Shown here: positions 1 to 7,835 of the stretch, piece by piece
Layout of the letters: each line of letters starts with the position of its first letter
Position numbering within the stretch: the stretch's first letter is position 1
NCBI RefSeq assembly: GCF_003944835.1
Contig: NZ_RWIV01000001.1
Span: 969,501-1,033,500, forward strand
Source: Bacillus sp. HMF5848
GTDB taxonomy: Bacteria; Bacillota; Bacilli; Bacillales; HMF5848
Length of the DNA stretch: 64,000 nt
Direction: 5' to 3'
Made by a program: the position numbers and the translations under genes
Notes under the pieces: model-generated
The model's database searches: none
What the model saw: the letters and a program-made list of their open reading frames with translations, nothing else
What the model was told of the DNA's origin: nothing

Positions 1-91
1 ACAACCATTCGTTATCGAATCTCTCTTGATAAAAATACTAGTAATCAAATCTAGTATTATCGTCAGGTCGAATAGAGAAGATAAAATAATA

Positions 92-120
92 TTGTAAACG
101 ATTTCAAATAATTATATAAT
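92..120 (+). promoter_or_regulatory. sigma-A-type promoter of the LacI-family gene
   Basis: TTGTAA (92-97), a 17-bp spacer and a perfect TATAAT (115-120) lie about 65 bp upstream of the regulator start. The -35 overlaps one cre-like site and a second covers the likely transcription start, so the promoter looks built for repression. Confidence 0.7.
93..106 (+). promoter_or_regulatory. cre-like operator 1
   Basis: TGTAAACGATTTCA matches the B. subtilis cre consensus TGWNANCGNTNWCA at every defined base. It overlaps the -35 box. It may bind CcpA or the LacI-family product itself, because LacI/GalR proteins share the central CG operator type. Confidence 0.65.
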
Positions 121-124
121 ATAA

Positions 125-138
125 TGAGAACGATTTCA
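125..138 (+). promoter_or_regulatory. cre-like operator 2
   Basis: TGAGAACGATTTCA also fits the cre consensus and lies just after the -10 box over the expected start site. Its centre is 32 bp from that of operator 1, about three helical turns, which suits co-operative binding. Confidence 0.6.
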
Positions 139-142
139 TACA

Positions 143-173
143 TTATCTCGAGAGGTTCGGAACATCGAGATAA
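143..173 (+). promoter_or_regulatory. 5' UTR hairpin touching the SD
   Basis: TTATCTCGA (143-151) pairs perfectly with TCGAGATAA (165-173). The Shine-Dalgarno AAGGAGGT (172-179) overlaps the last two paired bases, so the folded leader could limit ribosome access. No ligand or partner is evident. Confidence 0.4.
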
Positions 174-185
174 GGAGGTAGGATG

Positions 186-1220
186 ATGGCAACAATAGAA
201 GACGTAGCTAAGTTAGCCGGTCTATCACGTACAACAGTATCGCGAGTTATAAACAATCATCCGTATGTAACGGAAGAGAAGAAACGACTTGTACAGGATG
301 CAATGGCTAAGCTAGGTTATGTACCTAACTCATCTGCTCGTAGTTTGCGTAGTCAAAAAACTGAGATGATTGCTGTACTAGTATCAAGAATTATGAACCC
401 TTATTTTAGCTCGTTAATAGAAGCAATGGAGATGAGGGCATCAGATAAAGGTTACCAATTGATTGTATGTCAAACACGCTATTCACCTGAAAAAGAATTA
501 AATTATTTAAATCTCCTCAAAACGAGGCAGGTTGACGGAGTCATATTAGCATCTATTCAAAGTGATTGGCCTTCTATTAAGCCATTTTTAGACTCTGGTC
601 CAATCGTTCTTTGCAATGAATTCGTTGAGGATGCACAAGTGCCGATGGTCAGGCTAAATCAAATACAGGGTGCTTACATTGCAACGAAGCATCTCCTAGA
701 TTTAGGGCATAAAAGGATAGCTTACTGTTGTGGTATTTATAGAAGTAACACTGCCGTATATCGAGAGCATGGTTTTACTAAAGCTTTACAAGATAATGGT
801 GTGGAGTTTGATGAAGATATTGCCTTTCGCAATGCACTTACTATTGATGATGGACGAAGAATTTTTCATGAAATCGCATCTTTGACACACCCGCCAACCG
901 CTGTTTTTACAGGTAGTGATGAAGTCGCAGCTGGCTTAATAACAGAAGCTAAGCGTTATGGTTGGACTGTTCCAGAAGACCTTGCTGTAGTTGGGTATGA
1001 CGATCAACAAATCGCAGAGCTTATTGAACCTACTATTACAACAGTATATCAACCAGCTAAACTTCTTGCAGAACTAGCTGTTGATATATTAATAGAAAAA
1101 ATTAAGCTTAAAGTTCATAAAACACGAGAAGTTCATGAGTTCCCACTAGAGTTAATAGTAAGAAATTCAACCGTACCTCACATTGGCGTACCTGAAAATA
1201 TTGTAGAGCGTAATACGTAG
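186..1220 (+). CDS. LacI/GalR-family transcriptional regulator
   Basis: A 344-aa one-component regulator. Residues 1-55 form the LacI helix-turn-helix and hinge: ATIEDVAKLAGLSRTTVSRV is the classic N-terminus, followed by YVPNSSARSL. The rest is a periplasmic-binding-protein-like effector domain, with GHKRIAYCCG and the PEDLAVVGYDD motif near the C-terminus. The second of two tandem ATGs (186) is chosen because it lies 6 nt from AAGGAGGT; the first is only 3 nt away. Two cre-like operators in its own promoter suggest autorepression or CcpA control. The effector is probably a sugar or sugar phosphate, but no transporter or sugar gene is adjacent, so the ligand cannot be named. Confidence 0.93.
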   Translation: MATIEDVAKLAGLSRTTVSRVINNHPYVTEEKKRLVQDAMAKLGYVPNSSARSLRSQKTEMIAVLVSRIMNPYFSSLIEAMEMRASDKGYQLIVCQTRYSPEKELNYLNLLKTRQVDGVILASIQSDWPSIKPFLDSGPIVLCNEFVEDAQVPMVRLNQIQGAYIATKHLLDLGHKRIAYCCGIYRSNTAVYREHGFTKALQDNGVEFDEDIAFRNALTIDDGRRIFHEIASLTHPPTAVFTGSDEVAAGLITEAKRYGWTVPEDLAVVGYDDQQIAELIEPTITTVYQPAKLLAELAVDILIEKIKLKVHKTREVHEFPLELIVRNSTVPHIGVPENIVERNT

Positions 1221-1318
1221 ACTATCTTTAAAATTTTTACAGAAAAAGATTTAATACAAACCTGCATTCTCAAAAAGTACGAGGATGTGGGCTTTTTGTG
1301 TGCCACATTACCATGTAT

Positions 1319-1351
1319 AAAAAAAGCCGATTCGAACATGTCAGAATCGGC
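1319..1351 (-). terminator. intrinsic terminator of the PH-like gene
   Basis: The perfect 8-bp stem GCCGATTC/GAATCGGC (1326-1333 with 1344-1351) is followed on the minus strand by seven Ts (A-run 1319-1325). It sits just beyond the stop of the minus-strand gene. Confidence 0.8.
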
Positions 1352-1359
1352 GTCATGCA

Positions 1360-1779
1360 TTATCTTATGCGCTTATTTTTTTTACGAAGTTCACTTATAA
1401 AAGTATCAGGATTTTTCGGAGATATAACAATGGATTTAGTATATATGCCTTTTTTGTAAGTGACAGCTAATCGTTCTAACGACAGTGCAGGGCTAGCCAT
1501 CGGATTATTTGTTTCTTTAATGGTTTGAATATCATTAATATTGATGTTCCAGCGTAATGGTCCAGCTTTAACCGTTAATGTTTTGTCGTGAATAATGTAT
1601 GAAGTAGTAAATATTGTCCACGATAGTACGCCATTTAAAACTAATAATATTATCCCCATCATGAGGTTAGCAGGTGTAGCTGCTTCCATCAACACTTGTA
1701 CAGCAACAACAAGCATCATAATTAAAGAAAAGTAAATTAAAATCATGAGTACAGGGTCTTTTTTTGAAGAAAATTTCAA
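1360..1779 (-). CDS. small membrane protein with PH-like domain (YyaB type)
   Basis: About 139 aa. Two hydrophobic segments in the first 60 residues (around LMILIYFSLIMMLVVAV and MMGIILLVLNGVLSW) are followed by a soluble domain that begins YIIHDKTLTVKAGPLRWNI and contains a ISPKNPDTFI stretch. This is the pattern of bacterial PH-like (former DUF1200) membrane proteins such as B. subtilis YyaB. A TTG start at 1779 is preferred, since AAGGAG lies about 10 nt upstream; a GTG at 1788 would lie only 1 nt from it. It is monocistronic, with its own terminator. Its cellular role is unknown. Confidence 0.75.
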   Translation of the reverse strand: MKFSSKKDPVLMILIYFSLIMMLVVAVQVLMEAATPANLMMGIILLVLNGVLSWTIFTTSYIIHDKTLTVKAGPLRWNININDIQTIKETNNPMASPALSLERLAVTYKKGIYTKSIVISPKNPDTFISELRKKNKRIR

Positions 1780-1941
1780 TGATGTCACGCTCCTTGTAGT
1801 TAGATTATAGCAAAGTAATAGGGGACTAGCTATACGAATTCAGCATAACGAGGCTTGTTAATTTTAAAGTGTTAATTTTTTCTATTTTTCAATTATGAAT
1901 ATATAATGAATATGTATTACATAAAGAGAGGAGAAGATTTC

Positions 1942-2421
1942 ATGCCGAGAAACTTACTGAAGGAAGCGCGTGAAAACCTTTTAGAAAGTGTGGAAGGTGT
2001 AAACGATACTGTTCTGAACAAAAAGCCTAGTGAAGACTCTTGGAGTATCGCTCAAGTATTACGCCATTTAATCGACACAGAGGCAATGGTGGTTACACAA
2101 CTAAAAAAAGCAATCCTTGAAGAAAGTGAAAAGGTTGAGGATAAACCTCTTCAAGCTGTAGCGAGTCGTAAACACAAAGTAAAGACACCGTATGATCCCC
2201 CTACGGACTATATCGAGAAAGCCACTTTAATAAATAATCTACACGAGTCTAGGCAACAGCTTCTTCTTTTCTTAGATGAAGCGGATGAACAGTCTCTAGA
2301 TAATAAATCTATGAAGCATCCAGCTTTCGGTGCGGTTAACTTAAGACAAATGATTGAATTTATAGGTTATCATGAGGAGCGTCACACAGACCAAATAGAA
2401 GAGATTAAACAATTGGTATAA
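1942..2421 (+). CDS. DinB-family protein
   Basis: A 159-aa four-helix-bundle protein of the DinB/YfiT superfamily. The N-terminal region has the helix with WSIAQVLRHLIDTEAM, whose His is the usual first metal ligand, and the C-terminus has YHEERHTDQI with the paired His ligands. Members are metal-binding and some are bacillithiol-dependent transferases; the substrate here cannot be deduced. The ATG at 1942 is preferred over 1906 because GAGAGGAG ends 8 nt before it. The gene stands alone between the PH-like gene and the germination operon and has a strong terminator. Confidence 0.85.
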   Translation: MPRNLLKEARENLLESVEGVNDTVLNKKPSEDSWSIAQVLRHLIDTEAMVVTQLKKAILEESEKVEDKPLQAVASRKHKVKTPYDPPTDYIEKATLINNLHESRQQLLLFLDEADEQSLDNKSMKHPAFGAVNLRQMIEFIGYHEERHTDQIEEIKQLV

Positions 2422-2429
2422 AAAGAGGT

Positions 2430-2460
2430 AACACTACGTTTAAAACACGTAGTGTTTTTT
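2430..2460 (+). terminator. intrinsic terminator after the DinB gene
   Basis: AACACTACGT (2430-2439) pairs with ACGTAGTGTT (2447-2456), running into a T-rich tract. Confidence 0.85.
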
Positions 2461-2658
2461 ATCGCTTAGGAAATTAATTTTTCAGCAGAGAGCAAGAAAG
2501 TCTTCCGTTACTAGCAGTTTGGACGATAGTGGGAAGCGGGATTCATTCAACGATACTTTTTCCCTCTAGCGTGGCTTTGTCCTTTCAACTCTTTGCTGGG
2601 GATGTCACCGCATTTAACCTGAAACAGAATTATGTACACTTCTTAATGGTAATAATTT

Positions 2659-2688
2659 GCATGTTTAGTCACATGATAACTCATACTA
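2659..2688 (+). promoter_or_regulatory. sigma-G-type promoter of the germinant-receptor operon
   Basis: GCATG (2659-2663), an exact 18-bp spacer and CATACTA (2682-2688) match the B. subtilis sigma-G consensus gHATR-N18-CATnHTA at every position. Transcription would start near 2695. The rest of the 2461-2724 gap shows nothing recognisable. Confidence 0.7.
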
Positions 2689-2724
2689 AATAGGGAAATG
2701 TCTAAAAAAGAGAGGTTACCATGT

Positions 2725-4083
2725 ATGCCAAATACTCCCCCTCTTATCTCGGAAGAGGAAATTCGTTCTAGCATACAGCCGCTAGATCAATCTGCAGATA
2801 TGCAGTTTCAAAAGCTTACACTAGAAGATTGTGAAATTGAATTAGCTTATTTGAAAACGGTAACGGATGCAAAAGCAATTCATGAACAGCTTGTAAAAGT
2901 TTTTTATGAAATGAACAATATAAATCGATTTAGTAGCTATATAGAAAGTCATACGGGCTTTAAAGAGATACAGTCAGCTAAACAGGTTATGGAAGATGTG
3001 CTATGTGGCTTTGTCGTTATATTTGTTTTTAACAAGGCATATTTAGTCGAACTTAGCATGTTCCGGTATAACGATTCTGAAGATGCATCAGTGGAAACTA
3101 CGATACAAGGTCCACAAAAAGCGTTAAGCGAGGATATCCTTGTTAATTTAAATTTATTGCGACATAGATATCATAATCAAACACTTCGTATAGAAAATGC
3201 ACCTCCAATTGGCGGGGCTAATCGCCTTAAGTCTGTTTTGTTATACGACACGAAGGCTGTTGATGAACAGCTTCTTAAAGAAGTAAAAGAAAAATTATCT
3301 AATTTAGATAACTCATTGATCCAATCCATTGGACAGCTTCAACGTGTATTTTCAATGGGAAAGAAAACACTATTTCCGATATATATGATTACGGAAAGAC
3401 CTGATAGAATTATTTACAATATCGCTCGAGGAAAAGTAGTCCTACTACTTGAGGGAACATCGTTTGCTCTAGTTATGCCTGCAGTATTTTATGATTTTAT
3501 GAGTTCAATGGAAGATTTATATCAACCATATTGGGTCGCTAAATTTCTTACTATATTAAGGTATACTGGGTTGATTATAAGCCTCATTTTACCCGGCGTT
3601 TATATAGGGATTACAAGCTATAATCCAGAAGTGTTTCGTGTTCAACTTGCCTTATCTATAGCTGGGAGTCGTGCCGCTGTACCGTATCCATCTTTTTTAG
3701 AGGTGCTGTTCATGCTCTTTATGATGGAAATGCTTGTTGAGGCGAGTATTCGGTTACCAAAAACAATTGGGCCTACCGCCACAACAGTTGGTGGGTTAAT
3801 ACTTGGACAGGCTGCAACGGAAGCAGGGCTTGTATCAAATATTATGATTATTATTGTATCGGCGGTGGCGATTTCGAATTTTGTTGTTCCAATCAATGAA
3901 ATGAGTTTTGCGATGAGAGTTGTGAAATATATATTTATTGTTGCTGCCTCCCTGTTTGGCTTAATAGGTGTTGTTATTAGTCTATTGGGGTTAATCATGT
4001 ACCTCGTCAATTTAAGCAGCTTCGGTCAACCTTATTTTAGAATTTATTTTAGTGAAAACATGACAATACCTAAAAATGAGTGA
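2725..4083 (+). CDS. GerA-type germinant receptor, A subunit
   Basis: A 452-aa inner spore-membrane protein of the GerAA/GerBA/GerKA family. Residues 1-235 are the soluble N-terminal region. The C-terminal half carries the family's membrane domain, with ARGKVVLLLEGTSFALVMPA, SRAAVPYPSFLE, EASIRLPKTIGPTA and GGLILGQAATEAGLVSN as hallmarks. Start 2725 is preferred over an in-frame ATG at 2698: GAGAGG lies 9 nt before 2725, and transcription from the sigma-G-like promoter would begin almost on 2698. It is somewhat shorter than typical A subunits and diverges in the usual GPR region (here QGPQKALSED). It is first in an A-B-C operon. The germinant cannot be inferred. Confidence 0.93.
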   Translation: MPNTPPLISEEEIRSSIQPLDQSADMQFQKLTLEDCEIELAYLKTVTDAKAIHEQLVKVFYEMNNINRFSSYIESHTGFKEIQSAKQVMEDVLCGFVVIFVFNKAYLVELSMFRYNDSEDASVETTIQGPQKALSEDILVNLNLLRHRYHNQTLRIENAPPIGGANRLKSVLLYDTKAVDEQLLKEVKEKLSNLDNSLIQSIGQLQRVFSMGKKTLFPIYMITERPDRIIYNIARGKVVLLLEGTSFALVMPAVFYDFMSSMEDLYQPYWVAKFLTILRYTGLIISLILPGVYIGITSYNPEVFRVQLALSIAGSRAAVPYPSFLEVLFMLFMMEMLVEASIRLPKTIGPTATTVGGLILGQAATEAGLVSNIMIIIVSAVAISNFVVPINEMSFAMRVVKYIFIVAASLFGLIGVVISLLGLIMYLVNLSSFGQPYFRIYFSENMTIPKNE

Positions 4084-4090
4084 TTTATAA

Positions 4091-5188
4091 ATGTCTAATC
4101 TTCATTATCGATACTTTTATTATTTAGTTGCAATAAATATGTTATCAAATGTTGTTGCATATATCCCTAAAATCTTAATAGAAAACAGACTTGATGGCTC
4201 TGTTATGGCAATTGGAGTGGCAAGTGTGTTGGGATTTTCTCTGTTATTTTGGCATGTAAAGCTGATAGCTAAATTCCCCAATAAAACAATATTAGAGATT
4301 ATGGAAGGCCGTATAAATATGCCTGTTACAGTCGTGGTAAGTTTTTTATATGGCTTACTCTGGCTTGTAGCAGGTCTTGTTACAGTTGTTGCTTTTTCAA
4401 CTATAACGAAGCGATTTATTAATCCCGAGATACCTGAAGAAGGTATCGCAGCGTTATTTTTAATACTCGTTTGTGCAGGAGCATTACTTGAATCAAAGAG
4501 AGTATTATATATGCTTGAAGTAGTCCTTGTATTAAACCTTCCCTTCTTAGTTCTGTTGTTTATTAAAGCCTATGCCAATAATTACTTTCAGTGGGACGCA
4601 GTAAGGACAGTCTTGACACATTATGCAGACATTCCATCGTGGTATACTTTGTCAGCTGCTGCGTATACAATCTCAGGTTTTATTAATATCATGATATTTA
4701 ATAGTGGATTCAAGGAGCTAAAGCCGAAATTTATATATTTAGTGCCTCTTGTTGCAATAGCAAATTTATTTACTACTTTAATGGTGCCAATAGGCTTCCA
4801 TGGTGTAGATGGGGTGGAGGATTATAATTACATATGGATAACGACGAGTGACGCACTTCGCTTTGAATTTGGCTTTGTTGAGCGCGTCGTATTTGTCTTT
4901 TTATTGATTTATATATCCATTTCCTTAATGAGTGTAATTATCCATTGGCATGTGGCTGTTGAGTTTTTTAAATCACACTTACCAAAGATTAAAAAAAATA
5001 ATAAGCCAAGAATACAATATGTAATTGTGTTAGTTTTTAGCGGGATTACCATTTTAGTCATCCACTATTTTAACGAAAACACTATATTAATTTTAACAAA
5101 ATTATGGCTTAGTTTATTAATTCCGTTTGGTTTATTAGCTAATATCCTTTTAACATATCTCGTGCGAAAGGAGCATAAAAAAATATGA
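4091..5188 (+). CDS. GerB-type germinant receptor, permease-like B subunit
   Basis: A 365-aa polytopic protein with about ten hydrophobic segments, of the spore-germination (GerAB/GerBB/GerKB) branch of the APC transporter superfamily. It begins LHYRYFYYLVAINMLSNVVA and shows the family's NKTILEIMEGR and LLWLVAGLVTVV stretches. The B subunit is the likely ligand-binding membrane component of the receptor. It begins 7 bp after the A gene and overlaps the C gene by 4 bp (ATGA), which points to translational coupling. The gene order matches gerA operons of Bacillus. Confidence 0.93.
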   Translation: MSNLHYRYFYYLVAINMLSNVVAYIPKILIENRLDGSVMAIGVASVLGFSLLFWHVKLIAKFPNKTILEIMEGRINMPVTVVVSFLYGLLWLVAGLVTVVAFSTITKRFINPEIPEEGIAALFLILVCAGALLESKRVLYMLEVVLVLNLPFLVLLFIKAYANNYFQWDAVRTVLTHYADIPSWYTLSAAAYTISGFINIMIFNSGFKELKPKFIYLVPLVAIANLFTTLMVPIGFHGVDGVEDYNYIWITTSDALRFEFGFVERVVFVFLLIYISISLMSVIIHWHVAVEFFKSHLPKIKKNNKPRIQYVIVLVFSGITILVIHYFNENTILILTKLWLSLLIPFGLLANILLTYLVRKEHKKI

Positions 5189-6273
5189 AATATATTCTTG
5201 TTTTTATATGCTGTCTTTTGTTTACGGGCTGTGGGTTTAAAGACATCGATAAGCGTTTTTTTGTTGTAGCAGTAGGTATTGATAAAGATAAAGAGAAAGA
5301 AGAAAATTACTTGATTCATTTAAAGCTTGCTATAACTACCACTGAGCAAAAGATGGGAGAGAGTAATTCAATCGTTGTGTCAGAATCGGCAGAAACTATC
5401 ACGGAAGCCGTTCGTATTATTAAGTCTCGTGTCGACAAAGAGTTAGATTTTGGACATGCAAAGATGATACTTTATGGAGAAGACGTTGTTAAAGAGGATA
5501 TCCGAAATGTGTTAGATTGGTTTCTCAGGCGCCGTGATATTCAGCAAATAGCATGGATCGGGATTGGTAAGCCAACGGCAAAAGATATTCTTGAGCTTCA
5601 GCCAAAATCTGAGAATATCCCAGGTAATGCGTTATTTTTAGGTTTTGGATATTCAGGGACAGAAACACCGTATGTTGCTTCTAACTATTTGTTCAATTTT
5701 CGTCGGTCCTTATATGAACGAGGCATAAGTGCTTATTTACCTATTGTTAGCGTAAAGGATGATTTGTTTAATATTAATACAATGGCGTTGTTTGAAGACT
5801 TTACTATGAAACATGTGTTGAGCAAGGACGAAACAAGAATTCTTTATGCGCTCATGTCTGATATTTCGAAGGTTGATATAGATATTGAAGAGGAAGAAGG
5901 GTTTAAATTTATCTTGACCCTTGACCACGTAAATAAAGAGTATCAGATTGTTACGCCAGTAGATCGTCAACCGTTTATAGATATGAGAATTAGCCTTGAA
6001 GGTATTGTAGAAGAGGCAACAAAAGAGTTAACTAGAGATGAAATTGAAAAATTAAATAAAATTGCTTCAAATGTTGCAGAGGAACGTGTGTTGAGTTTAC
6101 TGAAAAAACTGCAGGGAAAAAAGCTAGATCCTTTTGGTTTTGGTCTTCGCTATCGAGCTACTCATCGCGGTGAGGAAAGTGAGAAAATAGAAAAGTGGCT
6201 TTCAATTTATCCGAACATTGATTTTCGTGTGAGTGTAGATGTGAATGTGGAAGGAACAGGTGTAATTGAGTAA
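5185..6273 (+). CDS. Ger(x)C-family germinant receptor lipoprotein, C subunit
   Basis: A 362-aa lipoprotein with a short signal peptide and lipobox LFTGC (predicted lipidated Cys16). FVVAVGIDKD, then ESAETITEAVR and DFGHAKMILYGE, are typical of the Ger(x)C N-terminal domain; the C-terminal domain includes the FGFGLRYR segment. The protein would sit on the outer face of the inner spore membrane with the A and B subunits. It is last in the operon, overlapping the B gene by 4 bp, and is followed directly by a bidirectional terminator. Confidence 0.93.
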   Translation: MKYILVFICCLLFTGCGFKDIDKRFFVVAVGIDKDKEKEENYLIHLKLAITTTEQKMGESNSIVVSESAETITEAVRIIKSRVDKELDFGHAKMILYGEDVVKEDIRNVLDWFLRRRDIQQIAWIGIGKPTAKDILELQPKSENIPGNALFLGFGYSGTETPYVASNYLFNFRRSLYERGISAYLPIVSVKDDLFNINTMALFEDFTMKHVLSKDETRILYALMSDISKVDIDIEEEEGFKFILTLDHVNKEYQIVTPVDRQPFIDMRISLEGIVEEATKELTRDEIEKLNKIASNVAEERVLSLLKKLQGKKLDPFGFGLRYRATHRGEESEKIEKWLSIYPNIDFRVSVDVNVEGTGVIE

Positions 6274-6274
6274 A

Positions 6275-6303
6275 AAACACGCTGACTCGCAGCGTGTTTT
6301 CTT
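6275..6303. terminator. bidirectional intrinsic terminator
   Basis: The perfect 10-bp stem AAACACGCTG/CAGCGTGTTT (6275-6284 with 6290-6299) is flanked by A-rich and T-rich tracts. It separates the convergent germination operon and aspartokinase gene. Confidence 0.85.
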
Positions 6304-6320
6304 AAGGTTGGTAGTATAAC

Positions 6321-7667
6321 TTAATTGAAATATACATTATATAATGCCTGAACAGCGTTATTGAGATCGCACTCTTTAACACCAAACATCATACTCACTT
6401 CTGAAGAGCCCTGGTTAATCATATCGATATTAACATTTGCTTTCATGAAGGCAGTGGTAGCTTTTGATGCTATTCCGATTGTGCTAGTCATACCTTCACC
6501 AACAACCATGATAATAGCCTGGTTGTGCTCAATCGATATATCATCTACTTCAAGCTCTGTTCGAATGCGATCTAGTACACGACTCTCTACTTCACCATTT
6601 AGTTGATTAGAACGTAAAATAATGGATAAGTTATCAATACCAGATGGCGTATGCTCATACGAAATACACTCGTCTTCAAGTATTTGAAGCAACTTACGCC
6701 CAAAGCCTATCTCACGGTTCATCATGTATTTACTTACATATACCGTACAGAATCCTTTGTCGCTTGCAATCCCAACAACGGGCTGCTTACTATGCTCGCG
6801 GGTAGATAAGATTAGTGTACCAGGTGCGTCTGGGTTATTTGTGTTTTTAACACAAACGGGAATGCCTGCGTGATATACTGGCTGTAGAGCTTCATCATGA
6901 AATACACTAAACCCAGCGTAAGATAACTCTCGCATTTCGCGATATGTTAGTTCTTTAATGTCTTGAGGGTTTTGAACAATATTTGGGTTCACACAATAAA
7001 TAGAATCAACATCAGTGAAATTCTCATACAAGTCTGCTGTAACACCTGCCGCAACAATAGAACCAGTAATATCCGATCCTCCACGAGGGAAAGTGACAAG
7101 TTCGCCACCTATTGTATAGCCAAAGAACCCAGGTATTACAATGATACCTTCCATGTTCCGTAATTGACTCAAATTATCATACGTTTCAGGAAGAACTTGT
7201 GCATTACCAGGTTCATCACTTACTAAAATCCCAGCATGTTTAGGATTCATATATGTAGCTCTGTGTCCAAGGTGCTGTAAATAATGAGCCATTAATCGCG
7301 CATTATTGTCTTCTCCACTAGCTTTTAGATTATCAAGTAGTCGTGGCGAATTTTGATATGCTGAAATGGTCTTTTCTAATTGTGCCCTGATGTCAGCAAT
7401 TATGGTAGTTGGCAATTCAAGGCCTAGCGCAATCTCCTCGTATCTATCCAGTATTTGCGTAAGCTGAGTTTGATAGTCTTCTCCAGTACTGATTGATTGT
7501 GCTAATCCAATCAGCATATCGGTCATCTTAATGTCATCTTTTGAACGCTTACCAGGTGCCGATACAACAACAAATTTTCGATTTACATCTGATGTAACAA
7601 TAGATGCCACCTTTTTAAACTGTCCAGCACTCGCTACAGAACTCCCACCAAATTTTACTACTTTCAT
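6321..7667 (-). CDS. yclM: aspartate kinase (YclM/class III type)
   Basis: A 448-aa cytoplasmic enzyme that phosphorylates aspartate, the first step to lysine, threonine, methionine and diaminopimelate. Residues 3-12 carry KVVKFGGSSV, FPRGGSDITG marks the amino-acid-kinase core, and the final 150 residues are two ACT domains (VGEGMTSTIGIASKATTAF, then INQGSSEVSMMFGV). The length fits B. subtilis YclM (about 450 aa) better than the shorter DapG and LysC. The second ATG (7667) lies 7 nt from AAGGTG and is preferred to the first (7670). It is monocistronic, with no lysine riboswitch visible in the 165-bp upstream gap. Confidence 0.93.
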   Translation of the reverse strand: MKVVKFGGSSVASAGQFKKVASIVTSDVNRKFVVVSAPGKRSKDDIKMTDMLIGLAQSISTGEDYQTQLTQILDRYEEIALGLELPTTIIADIRAQLEKTISAYQNSPRLLDNLKASGEDNNARLMAHYLQHLGHRATYMNPKHAGILVSDEPGNAQVLPETYDNLSQLRNMEGIIVIPGFFGYTIGGELVTFPRGGSDITGSIVAAGVTADLYENFTDVDSIYCVNPNIVQNPQDIKELTYREMRELSYAGFSVFHDEALQPVYHAGIPVCVKNTNNPDAPGTLILSTREHSKQPVVGIASDKGFCTVYVSKYMMNREIGFGRKLLQILEDECISYEHTPSGIDNLSIILRSNQLNGEVESRVLDRIRTELEVDDISIEHNQAIIMVVGEGMTSTIGIASKATTAFMKANVNIDMINQGSSEVSMMFGVKECDLNNAVQALYNVYFN

Positions 7668-7764
7668 CATCGAACACCTTTCTATCTGTAAAAGTTTGAT
7701 TCTACTATATTAACACATTTTCGCTTTAATGCGTAAAAAACTTTAAAATGAATATGTTTATTTT

Positions 7765-7792
7765 TTGAAAATAAAAAATTATCTGTTATAAA
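7765..7792 (+). promoter_or_regulatory. candidate sigma-A promoter of the GntP-family gene
   Basis: TTGAAA (7765-7770), a 16-bp spacer and TATAAA (7787-7792) precede the permease gene, which has a strong AGGAGGG SD. Confidence 0.5.
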
Positions 7793-7835
7793 ATAATTGG
7801 TGTGCCTGTCTAGGCTTTAGGAGGGATGAGGGGAG

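Noticed and set aside
3642-4010. Minus-strand frame of 122 codons opposite the germinant-receptor A gene
   Set aside because: Shadow of a well-supported gene, no SD and no recognisable domain.
7668-7835. Lysine riboswitch or T-box upstream of aspartokinase
   Set aside because: The gap is 165 bp, AT-rich, with no riboswitch core, T-box sequence or terminator/antiterminator pair.
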